A DNA stretch of 64,000 bases. Source: Citrus sinensis (Eukaryota; Streptophyta; Magnoliopsida; Sapindales; Rutaceae). Where the stretch lies: the NCBI RefSeq assembly GCF_022201045.2, contig NC_068559.1:3756501-3820500 (forward strand), written 5' to 3'. Below are positions 22,039 through 33,425 of the stretch, piece by piece. Numbering within the stretch: the first letter of the stretch is position 1; every line of letters starts with the position of its first letter. The position numbers and the translations under genes are program-made. The notes under the pieces are model-generated. The model worked only from the letters and a program-made list of their open reading frames with translations, made no database searches and was not told the origin of the DNA.

Positions 22039-24694
22039 CTAACCTTTCTCTCCCACATGCACCTCACTGTCCTCCAAGGGACTAATATCCACCCTAGGAG
22101 GACCTGAATGTCGTCTTGGACCAGCTGGTGAAGATGGGAATGAGAGCCGCTTCTTTGCAGAACCCAATGATCTTTTGTCTGGTGTCCCGTTTAACCCTAA
22201 CGGGCTTGTCCCCCTGGATCTAGCCTTTGTGGACTGAGTGGGTGCCATGTAACTTGGAACTGAAGGTGAGCTTGCAAGGCTCTCGTTGTCTCCCATGGAT
22301 GATCCTGCAATGCTATGCCTCCTGTAGCGCTCGGATCGTACACTGAACACACTTCTTGAGTCACCATCCCCACCCCATTGGCTTCCCTTAGGACTTGGTG
22401 GCCTGACTTTCCCAGTTACTGATGATGTAGATGGCGCTTTGGAAGGAGGAGTTGAAGGGGACTGGCGACGACTGGGAGGTCGACTTAATTTATGTGCAGT
22501 GGGTGAATCTTTATTATCATGGTTGAGATCGCGACGTGAATAAGCTCTACTGATTTCCCCAATAGACATGGCACGGCTTGTTGCACTCTTAAGAGAGCTA
22601 AGATCATAATTATCAACTGTGCTTCCAGACTCCCATGGTCGGGCTGCCATCCATCGCTCCAACCAGCTCCAGCCCCAGTGGGGATTGTTTGGATCCATAA
22701 ATGTTGGGTTTGCAGATTTTGAAGAGTTCCTCAACATCTTCTGTTGAAAAATTATCATCCAAGTGAATTCTAAAGTGTTAAACTAGTGCTTATAAAGTAG
22801 ATATGCTCAGTATGTGAAGAATTAAAAATTCTCACGAAAATGATAACAAAATTCCAGAATATCAAAGCTGCTCCTATCCATGTGTTCAACCAAAACTTAT
22901 CCATCCGAGAAAAAATTAAAAAGAACTTAAGATGTTCTTTGGCTAAAGGAATGAAAACATCAGTTGCCACCCCCCTCTCAATAGTCAAAATCATAAGCTA
23001 AATTTATAATTATCTAAAAAAGGGTAGAAATTAAAATCTCAAGTTTGTCAACTATGGACCATTAACAATCATTGGATAACATTATAAGAAGAGCTTGTCA
23101 ACTATAGACTATTTACAATCATTGGATAGCATTATAAGAAGAGTCTGGTACCTGATTGGAAAATGCATAAGCCAATGCCCTCTCCCTTCTTATAGCAGCT
23201 TCCTGCTTGTGTTGTAACTTTGCTTCAATTTGCTCCTTAGATTTTGCAGTGTGATCCCACTCTTCTCCAACTTGCTGCAAAAGTACAACATGTTAATTTC
23301 TTTGCAATGCCAGATGGAAACTATGTTCATCTTCTTCATATACGTTTACATTTGCTATTATTTTTGGTGCCTCCCTGGCATACTTTTATTTGGAAATAAG
23401 TTTCCAAGTAGAAGGAAAAGGAAGCAAACTATGATAGTTACGAAAGTCAAACTAACTGGAGAACTACAATTATGACCCTAACTATAACTAGAACAAAAAA
23501 TACAGATTGATACTAATGCAACCCAAAAATAAGTTGAACAAAAGGAAAACAAAAATGATCTCAATTTTTGTAGTTGTTAGTGCTAATCAGCAAAAATGTA
23601 ACACATGCATGTGTGCACATACTCGTGTAAGTTCTAGAGTCACAAAGCCCAAAGCAACAGATAGAAATATGATGATGGCACTTACCAAAGCTCTCAACTT
23701 CTCAATTTCCTTTTCACACTTCTGTTGGAGCTGCCTCTGGAAAGCCTGGTTCTCCTCTGACATTCTAATCCTCCTTGCCCGAATCTGAGACTGAACACGA
23801 GCAAGAGTCTGCATGCATCTTAATGTGGTGGTTGCTTGCCGCTTTACGGAGTGTCCTTGTATCAAGGATTTCAGCCTCACCAGCCCTCTCAAAGCCCGCA
23901 ATGCCCTCCTTGCCTAAAATTCCCAAAAGCAAGAACCAAGGTCACTTATAGAGCTCATTGGCAATGACCATCGCAGTTGCCGCTTATGCAGCTTATTTTT
24001 GGAATGCTACAGGTATTTGCAGGTATGTATTTGTACCCATGTTTAATGGACATCTGTGATACTATTTCTTCAAAACAAAGAGGCATCACATCAATTTAGA
24101 TAGAGAAATATAAGTTCTACAGTCAAATGTTCTAGTTCTTAAAAGCATTCATTATAATACAGCACACAGTAGCGGTAAATATGTAATAATCATACCAAGT
24201 ATCCCCGGAATGCTGTTTGAATCTTGATAACCGCAATTTCCTCCTGTGATTTTCCAGGGAAGCGTGCCACAGCAGTGAGGCGTACAACCTCTGCAGCAGC
24301 CTGAGCAGCTGCAACAGCCGCCTCAGCAGCCACTGCAGTGGCAAGAGCCACAGTGTATGCATGCTTGTTCTGCTTATTCTCGGATTCAATTAATTTTGCA
24401 TCTTCATCAGCTGAACAAGGATGAGGGACAGGAACAGAAACTGCGAGATTTTCTTCAGACGACAAAACAGCACCAGAGCTCTTTTGCTTGCCAAACCATT
24501 TTTTCTTCAATTTAATTGTTTTCTAATACAGCCAGAAAACAAAAACAATAAATTCCAATGGCAAGCATATCCAAAAATCCAAAATTACAAGTTTTTAAAA
24601 TTGAACCAAAGTGTCAAACCTGGTCTTTCTTATCTTTTTGTTCAGAGCTGAGAACTTTCTTCACTGCAGAAAACCAACTCCCTTTCTTTCCCAT
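22039..24694 (-). CDS. IQ67-domain calmodulin-binding protein (IQD family)
   Basis: Five coding exons: 24694-24620, 24522-24196, 23913-23686, 23274-23152 and 22740-22039, giving 484 residues. IQD proteins are plant scaffolds that bind calmodulin and microtubules. The start [20 protein letters not shown] is a classic IQD N-terminus. An alanine-rich helix is followed by the IQ67 region at about residues 118-190, with IQ motifs in [19 protein letters not shown] and in the next segment, and the conserved intron inside the first IQ motif (after GYL) supports the family. [16 protein letters not shown] (about 270) and a serine/proline/arginine-rich tail with the DUF4005 region complete the usual layout. 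It most resembles the IQD2/IQD3 subgroup; the exact member is not assigned. An intron probably lies in the 5' UTR toward 25.5 kb. Confidence 0.93.
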
Positions 24695-26376
24695 TTCCTA
24701 CCAATTTACCTTGGGAAAAATACAAACAAGTTATTTATTTATTTATTTATTTTTATACAAACACGTAAATTTAAAGCTCAAATGATATCAAATGAAAATG
24801 AAAAATTGCCACAAATTTATGGGATTGAAAATTTAGCATATGTGATCTATCATCGAATTCAAAGAAGAATTATGTTAAAATGACTGGGAATTAACTCCCA
24901 CCCCCATCCCTTTCAAAAATAAACTTTTAAGACAAAACTAAGAGCTTAAGAAACAATTCAACAATGAACAAAACCATAAACACTACCATTACTAAATGAG
25001 TTTAAATGTCAAAATAAAGAGTAGAAATTGACAGGAAACCGCCAAAACATTTTCAAGCACTTGCATTAGAAGTGGCCAACAATGATAAACTACCCAGATT
25101 CCAGAACTGCAAATCTTGACAAAAAGATAAGGGAAAAAAAAAATCAAATTTTCAAATGTAAAGAAACTTTCGTAGAAAGGAAACAAAAGAAATGGAGGGA
25201 GAGCCACATAAATGAGACAGATGTGGACAAATTTGTCATCACAAAAAATCAGATCAGTTCAAACCCATTAAAAGAAAAATGCCAAATGTGTGAAAAACAG
25301 ATGCCAAAACACGAGAACGTAGCTAAAACAAAAAACACCCGGATCAAGTTTCCTAATTTAGAGAGCATTAAACAAAAAACCCATGTAAATGAGGACATAA
25401 ATTGACAAAATGTACAACAAAATCCATAGCCAAAATAAAAACAAAAAATGAAAAATTCCAAATACCTGGAGTCAGATCTCTGTTAGTTCCAAAAACATTC
25501 TCCTCTTGTCTTCTGTTCTCTTCTCTTCTCTCTCTATATTGCTCTCTTTATAAAATAAGAACCAAAAAAAAAAAATTACAAAATGAAGTTAATGAACCAA
25601 TGCTTCTTCTGTATGATACAGAAGAGAAACAAAGACAGAGAAAAGGAAAGATCTTTCCGAAAGAAAGCTTCAAAGATAGGAAATGGAAAATTTTAACAGC
25701 CTGGTTTCGTTTGTTTATGTCATAAGCGGGACCCACTATTTCCGAGGGAAAAATAGGGGGGCCACTTAGCCATTGCCAGACACTGAAATGTATGTATTTA
25801 ACAGTTATATCAGTTATTTTTTTTTATGGATAAATGGGTTTTAAAAGTAAAATCAATTATTCCCAAAAAAAAAAAGAAAGGTAAAATCATTTAGTATTTA
25901 GGATTTTCACGAGTTTTTATAGGATTGATAATGGGATTATTCTCGACCCTTAATTTAAAAGTTTTAATCATCTACCATTAGTTTGACATAGTAGATAAAT
26001 AACTATTCAATTAATGAATTCATCGTGTTTGAAAAATCTTGTAACTCTTTTATTTGTTTACTTTTATTTTTTGAATAATCCTTTTAACTAGTTTATTAAA
26101 TGGCTACAACAATTTTAAAGACCTTATATCTTTTTATTGAGATAAATATTTTATACTATAGATTAAGTTCAACAGTACACATTTGTTATTTTAATAATGC
26201 TGTAAAAAAATAAATAACGACATCATAAAATGACTTTTAGCATTTTTTTTATTTTTTTCATTTTTTTCACAAAATTTAGTGAAATTTTTTAAAATAAAGT
26301 CAAAACTTTTCTATCAATTTATAAAAGAAATTGAAAAAAATATTATAAGGTTTCATTTTTAATTCATTGATTATAT

Positions 26377-26932
26377 TTACAATAAAACCTCTTTATAGTT
26401 ATATTGTTAGAACCAAACTAATTTAATTACTATGAGAAAGTTATAACTTAATAAAAGTACAGTTGCAAAAACTATTATTTTTAATTTAGTTATTCTTAGT
26501 AAGTGATGTAGATATTAAGCATTCACTATTTTAACAATTAGTTAATGAAGTGTGTCAAAACCAATATTCTATAAACATTGATAAAAGAGTTAGACACAGT
26601 TCCAAAAAAATATGGATATCTATATATTGTTAGGAATATGTAAAATCATCTTAAAGATCTATAAATATTTACATTCTTCTTAATGTTGTTCTCTCATTGT
26701 CTAAATGTACTATAGATGAGACAAGTTCCTAACGTGATATAATATATATTTTTTGTGATATATAGATAATTATTACTATATGAAAGTAATTTTTTTACGA
26801 CGGAATCTAGAAAAATTAAGAAAATTGTAACTTACTATAACGTGAAGTTTACTCTTATTATATCTTACACTTTTTTTATTATATAAAGGTTATTCATACG
26901 AAAAGTATTATTATAGAGAGATTTTATTACAA
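26377..26932. mobile_element. possible AT-rich MITE
   Basis: The left edge ACAATAAAACCTCTTTATAG is answered at the right by the reverse complement of TGTAATAAAATCTCTCTATA. The inside is AT-rich and non-coding. Target duplication was not resolved, so the family is open. Confidence 0.4.
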
Positions 26933-27821
26933 TCTCTTAAATTAATAATTTTGATTTTTAAAATAAAATATTTATAGCAACTTTGTGTCGCAACAAAGAG
27001 AATAAATAAGTGGGTTTGACATATTTAATTATCAAGTTATTTCTTGTAATAAAAAAAATTCTGTAAGGTAATTGTCTTTCTTATTGTCTCCCTGTACTGG
27101 TTTATTGGGCAAATGAAAGAGACAAATGGTGTAAATGATTACTCTCAACTGACAAACTTAGAAAAGATGAGGAATTAATTAAAATTAATAGTGTTTTTTT
27201 TTTTTCCAATTTCGGAGCTTAATTATAAAATATGTGAAAAAAAAAAGTGACTTTAAGACGGATGACGACGGATCATCACAGTTCGTAACTACCTCTACCT
27301 GAAAAAGTGATCCACAAAGAAGAGATTTTCCTTACCGCATCCTACGAAGCGCGTTTGACCCACATTATAAATGAAAGAGCAGTCCGTGAGCTGCACATTC
27401 TCAAAATCGCGTAGAGGATGTTGCTTTCTCTGTAGTGCAGTGCAGTGCAGTGCAGGCAACCGTTATCTTTAACGAGATTCACATCAGACAAATCATTAAG
27501 AGAAAGGCATGTTTTGGGAGGTCACATTAATGACATCACATGTCCGCTCTCTATCGACGTTACAAAAACTAAAAGTATGAAAAATATATATATATCAAAG
27601 GGAGTCATAATAACGGCAAAGTCCCCTATCTTTATTATTTTAACGAGTATTTTGAGTTTTTTTTTTCATTTATTACTTATATCACATTGAAGGGAAATCT
27701 CGGTTGTTTTACTAGGAAGATTGGATCATTAACCTTATACGATGCAAATAGAAACAGCTCGTCCTTATTTTCACAAAACTACTACAAGATTTTCATTCAA
27801 TAATCACGTGATAAAATCTTA

Positions 27822-28468
27822 GGGGATTGCTACTTTCCCCCCTACAGTAATTAATATATATCATTTACCCTCCTTCTATTTTTATAATGGCTAAAAACCC
27901 TCGTGACAGCATAAGTTTACAATATTATCCTTATTTTTAACTATTCTTTTATTTACATTTATTATAAATTAAATAAATTACATGAATAGAAACAAAATAA
28001 AAAAATTAAGTATTAAAAATAATAAATATATATTTTTATATGAGCAAAAAAATTAATAATAAATTTTTTTCTTGTAATTATTTATTTTGTGAATATTTTC
28101 TTATAATAAATATTTTGTAATATTTTAAAATTAAATGTAAAAAATATAGGCAAAATATTTTATTATTTATCTTATAATAAATTTTTATTTGTCATTCAAG
28201 TTTTCTTATAATAATATTTTTATCATAAAAATTTATTATTAATTTTTTTCTTCATTATCAAAACATATATTTCTTGCTTTTAATGCTTAATTTTTTATTT
28301 AGTTTCTATTCACGTGATATATTTAATTTATAATAAATATAAATAAAAGAATAGTTGAAAATAAAAGTAATATTGTAAATTTATATTATTAGGGGAGGTT
28401 TTGGCCATTATAAAAATAATATAGAAAAAAATAATATATGTTAATTAGGGAGAAATTGACAACCCCCC
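27822..28468. mobile_element. 647-bp foldback MITE, probably Mutator type
   Basis: Long imperfect inverted arms of about 150 bp or more run inward from GGGGATTGCTACTTTC (left) and GGGGGGTTGTCAATTTC (right, reversed); both arms contain TTTTTATAATGGC and an ACAATATTA(T/C)-type stretch. A perfect 10-bp direct repeat TAAAATCTTA flanks the element (27812-27821 and 28469-28478). The core is almost pure A/T. No coding capacity. Confidence 0.85.
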
Positions 28469-29060
28469 TAAAATCTTACAAAACATTTTTAATAGTGACT
28501 ACCCCCAATAATAGGAACAGGCCCACAGGCCCTTAGCCTCTGTAACCTTCCACGTGTGTTTTAATTTCTTACCCATCCTCATTATTATGATCGATTAATT
28601 TTAAAACAAAAAACAAAAATAATAAGACCTTATCAGATGGACATACAAATCTCACCTACTCCCAGGTACCAAATGTGGCTGCACTATTTTCAATTTAAAA
28701 GAAATTGAAAAAAAAAAATGAATTATCGGCAACTTCACATACTTTTGTCCAGAGGCCATACCATAATGCGTGACAAGCTGTTAGTGCTACTCGGAATGTG
28801 CTTTTGCTCTCCAGAATTGAGTGGCCAAGTGAAAACTTAGCCGTTCAAAGTGTACAAACATACACTAATTGCCAAAGTAATTATACTTGTGCTTTCTTTT
28901 TACTACTGATATACATCAACATGCAACATTTTTTTTAAACCTTGAATGTTAATCATCTCGAATCAAACAGATGATGCACAACCTTTTCTATCTTTTTTTC
29001 TTTGAGATGCTTGAGTTTAACGGCAGGCCAAGACAAACCTTAATGACTGAATTAAGAGTA

Positions 29061-32000
29061 TTAATAATGTCTATGACGGTCTTTCTCCCTCGAAGAAGAA
29101 TAACTGTGGTAGTCGCGATCTGAAAATGAGAAATCATTCGGGTTATAGTACTGACAAACATACAAAACTAATTAAATAATAATAAAGGTAATGGTTACGA
29201 GAAGGGAAAATATTAAATGCCTACCACGTGTTGAGTGATGTCTTGATTTCTCAGAATGTCCTCCTGCATTTAAGAAAGAAGTTTAGAACAAATATAAAAG
29301 ACCAACATGGGATCAATAGAGCCAGAAACATTGACTTGATGTTATGCTACGAGTATAATTTGAGCATGAGTCCATCACAATGACAGATTTGATAAACTCA
29401 CCTGAATCCTTCATTCTATCCTTAGAACGATAACCTCGATCCTTGATTTTATCGGTTTCATCTCGATCTCGTTCCCGATCAGAGTCTCTACCCCTGTCAC
29501 GATCCCGGCTCTTTCTTCTTTCCCTCTCCCTGTCTCTCTCCCTATCTCTATCTCTCTCTCTGTCCCTCTCCCTGTCTCTGTCCTTGCTTCTTTCTCCACT
29601 TGCCTCTGTCTTGTGATCAGACTTGGGTCTCTGCACAGGCTCTTCTCTTGCCTCTCCATCAGAGGGCATGCTCTTGGATTCATCATCACTCTTCTTAGAA
29701 TCCTTCAGTCGATCAAGTGCTGCTTTTACCTTGGATCCACCGGATTCAGGATTAATGGGTACTAAAGCTTCAATGGGAAAAGTGGTATGGTTATTAGCTT
29801 GTGGGCTGCTTTGCGGAACTTCCTGCAAAACAGGGCGGGAGTAATCACTATCCTTCACTTCCACATGCTACTGGTAAAACGATTCACAAGAAGTATAAGA
29901 AAAGGGGAAATAGAATCACCTTCGGAGTTGACTGAGGTTGTGAATCCACAGTCTTGCTGGAAAATGTAAATGATGTTCCATCCTTACAGACTGGTATATA
30001 CTTTGCCTTGGGAAGGCTGTACAGGTGAGCCAGGACCCTACAAACTTCATCAATCCCAGATTTCTCTGCATCAAATGCTTTCCACCAAGGCGGATTCTCA
30101 GGAAGGGGTATCTGGAACCTACGAGCAGCAGCATATACAACCCCACAAGCCACGACCTCGCTCTTGAATCGGACACACAAAGTTGTGCGCAGACTATTCA
30201 AAAGAGAGAGTTTATATGGAATGGAACCAGGAAAAGAAAAATCAAGGGATACGATGACCACAAATAACAGAACCCCAGAAACTACCCGCAGGAAAAGGCA
30301 AGATACTCGGAGTTTCCAGAAATACTAGCTCTTGAAGCATCATATTCATGCAAATTTTGTCTTACACATTAAGATTCTCAGTAGGAAACTAGAAAAATAA
30401 TAACTTTGATAGAGGTCATACTGTACTGTCATTTCACGCACTAATCATGCCACTCTACGAACTCACAATGGAAAGTATGAATGACAATACTTCTCAACAT
30501 ACCTTAATGCTAAACTAGTCGGATCAGACCAAAAAGCACTGACATGATGAAATAGCAGTATAGGACATATCATGCCAGCCTTCTTGCTCATATTCTACCC
30601 TTGTCACTTAATATCATAATCAAAACCTGATTCCCAATATGTCTAGTAGGCCAACTCCCAGATTATTATTATTCAATTATAGCTAATAGCTCCAACATCA
30701 GTGCTAGAGATGCCTTTTCTACAACTCACCATGGTCTCTTTCTTGGGAGATAATTTCCAGATGGTAAAACATAGTAAAGTGACTCTGCTCTAAACTGTTT
30801 AAAATTGGTCTCCGAAGAATAAATTTTACAGCAAATCCAGATTTTTTTCTTTTTTATGATAAACAGCAAATCTAGTTAAAATGATACCATTCCAACACTT
30901 TTAGACCTTTCTTTTTCTTACCCAAGAATTTCATGCTCAAAAGCCAAAAAGTTTAGCTGATAACAGAATGCACCAGAAATGCTTTTTCTCAATTCATATG
31001 ACTCTTTTTTAAAGTTAGCTAAACTCGGACCTCGGAGAGGTATACTCCAAGCTTCATAATAAATAAATACCATGTAATAGCATGTAAATGAATATGTGAA
31101 CATTCGGGAGAAGATTTGATAAACAACACCTTGAACATAATGTGGTAAAATAGATCATTTTGCAAAATGCTCAGAGCACAAACACACTAAAAAACTGAAT
31201 TGGAATCCAACAATTATCATATCAAAGGATAAATCAAATACTAGAAGAAGAATTGACATATGAACACACACAAACATACTAAAAAGCAGTTCTGTTGCAA
31301 CAAATACCTATCATTTGCTAGATTCCAAGCTTCCTGTCTCAATTCTAGAGGTGTCTCAAGGGTGGCAAGGTAGTTTGATATGAATTTGTGAGGGTGTTCA
31401 ACGTGACAAACAAAGCCCATCTCTTTCAATATATGTCTTTCTGTTCTGCTCATTTCCATTTTCAATTCTGAAAATTTCTGTACACATGAATTATCAAAGA
31501 AGAGTTTAAATAAATAAAAATGCAAAGCAAGAGTTTTATAGAAACGCAGGAGTTTTATAAGTGCAAAAATTTACTTAAATGATTGATCTACCCACTAATG
31601 TGATCAGTGCACCTACTGCTAGAGTAAAGGAAATGACCAATGCCTTGAACCACAAGCAAGAAACCAATACGCATCAATACAACATATAAGTATGTAAACA
31701 ACAGGGATTCTAACCTTTGAAAACAAATCCAAATGCTCTATGGGTAAGCCCTCCCTTCTGCATTCCATTCTATGGAAAACAATGATTACTTGCCTTGCTT
31801 TCCGAGGGCTCTCCTCCAGCTTTGATGCAAGCCATACGGAACTAGCAGCCACTATCTGGAAAATATCATCACATCAATGCAAATAATAGAAGACAAACCC
31901 AACAAATCCAGTCAAATTAAGCAATTAGTCAGTGTTTCTTAGTCAATAAAAGACATGATTCAGGGATCAGTATGAATCTTATATTTTCAAACAAAAACCT

Positions 32001-32440
32001 AAAGTTTAGCAAACCCAAATCATTATAAGATACACAAACACATAATTCAAAATCTCCTTTTGTTTGCACAATCACTCAGCAAAGATGGCTAACCTTCACA
32101 TCAAAACGAGCAAATGATCTCTTGCAATAGAAACGATGGAATAAAACCTGACCAGTAGCCATTACAGCTTGCGGTCTATAAACAACACAAATAAAGGAAA
32201 CAATGGAACCAGCATATTGCATAGGACACTGACAAACAAAAACTTAAAAATAGAAAATAAACTGAATATCAAAACAGTAGAAGGATACAATTTAAGCAAA
32301 ATTCCACTTTCTTGAATGAGGTCACAGCCATAGATTCTCAAAGTGGTTTCTGTTGCTTCATCAATGCCATCTTTTCTAGACGGTGAGTCCTTTAGCTGCT
32401 CATCTGTTAGGTAAAAATTATCAATTGCCGTGTAAATCAT
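29061..32440 (-). CDS. CYCL1: cyclin-L (arginine/serine-rich cyclin)
   Basis: Eight coding exons: 32440-32289, 32175-32094, 31855-31715, 31477-31308, 30193-29920, 29822-29402, 29263-29225 and 29119-29061, giving 445 residues with all joins in frame. Cyclin L partners CDK11/CDKG-type kinases and acts in nuclear pre-mRNA splicing. The start [20 protein letters not shown] matches plant cyclin L. The first cyclin fold spans about 40-150 ([33 protein letters not shown]) and the second about 155-255 (ESFK-type segment [20 protein letters not shown]). The C-terminal third is an RS/RD/RE-rich tail (about 310-425) of the kind that directs proteins to speckles. A non-coding first exon is visible upstream, with a donor near 32838 (CTCCAG|GTACTC) and an acceptor near 32472. 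Confidence 0.95.
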
Positions 32441-32471
32441 TCTTGCTCAAGATCCCTCACTTTCAACTACC

Positions 32472-33425
32472 TGAAATGAACAACACAATATGAAACTTCC
32501 AATTATTTTCACTTGTTAAGTAAATTAAAAAAAAAAAAAAAACCCTAGGTTCTTGTTTGGCTGCGGAGACAAACTGAAGTTCTAAAGTGATTTGAGTTAA
32601 ATCTGAAATAAATAAAGTAACATAACATGAGATTAATGAGTAATCATTCTACTCGAGTTGACTTAGCAAGTTAAATTTTCATGGAACAAACGAAGCAATT
32701 GATACATGAATTTTCTATTTTTTTTATTTCGAAAAATTTTCTCGTCAAAAGACGGAAAATAGCTACAGAATTCACATAATTGCAAATTTGAATTCAAAAC
32801 ATTGCTAGTTAGGAGGGAGAGAGGGAGAGGAGAGAGTACCTGGAGGATTTGCCTCGGCAACACTGCAAGCAGTGTCGTTTTGAGAAATTTGTGACAGAAG
32901 TAGACGATGCAACCCGGGAGGAATGGGCCGGGTCGACACTGAACCCAAACCCAAATGGGACTTAAATTTTACTTGCCACGTGGAGAGCTAATTGTCAAGA
33001 CTGAAAATTACTAAATAGTCCCCCATTATTTTCGTAATTTACGCGTTGGAGTTCTCTTCTTCTCCATCCAAAAACCCTAGGGTTTTAGCGCGGCCCTGAA
33101 ATTGAACTATTGTCTATTCATTTCATTGAAATTATGTCTAACTCCCCTTAAATTTCAGAATTTTTCAGTTTTCACACCTTTTAGCTTCCGAAACAAAAGG
33201 CAACACAAAACACATTCTGTGGAATTGATTGAGCTACCAAAAGCTGCTGTTGCTACAGCAGTTGGTACGAAGCGCTTTTTCAATTGTTTTAGTAATTTTT
33301 TTTTCAATTGATAATCACCTGTTAATGAATGAATTTTTTTTTCATATTTTAATGTAGCGTTTACTCTGATAGAATTTAAATTCTAATGTGCTTTTTTGTT
33401 TTTCAGGATCTTGGTGATTTGAAAA
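32472..33425. promoter_or_regulatory. divergent promoter and leaders of cyclin-L and NOC2
   Basis: The cyclin-L leader starts leftward near 32.9 kb and the NOC2 leader rightward near 33.1 kb, leaving about 150-200 bp between them. A palindromic double telo-box AAAACCCTAGGGTTTT lies at 33071-33086, and a site II-type TGGGCC at 32924-32929 with a further TGGGAC at 32955-32960. Telo-boxes with site II elements are well known in plant ribosome-biogenesis and translation genes. Both genes have an intron in the 5' UTR; the NOC2 acceptor is at about 33407 (TTTTTCAG). Confidence 0.65.

Larger units (their letters stand above)
24695..29060. other. IQD promoter/5' UTR and AT-rich spacer
   Basis: 24695-25550 likely holds the IQD 5' UTR, a leader intron and the promoter; a CT-rich block at 25498-25545 suits a leader. 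From about 25.8 to 29 kb the sequence is very AT-rich and carries two MITE-like elements (26377-26932 and 27822-28468). No gene is seen. Confidence 0.5.

Noticed and set aside
25082-25725. two overlapping 107-codon plus-strand frames
   Set aside because: Lysine/asparagine-rich translation of A-rich DNA upstream of the IQD gene; no start context, domain or splice support.
29411-29689. 92-codon frame overlapping the cyclin-L RS tail
   Set aside because: Arginine/glutamate repeat DNA stays open in more than one frame; the cyclin-L frame explains it.
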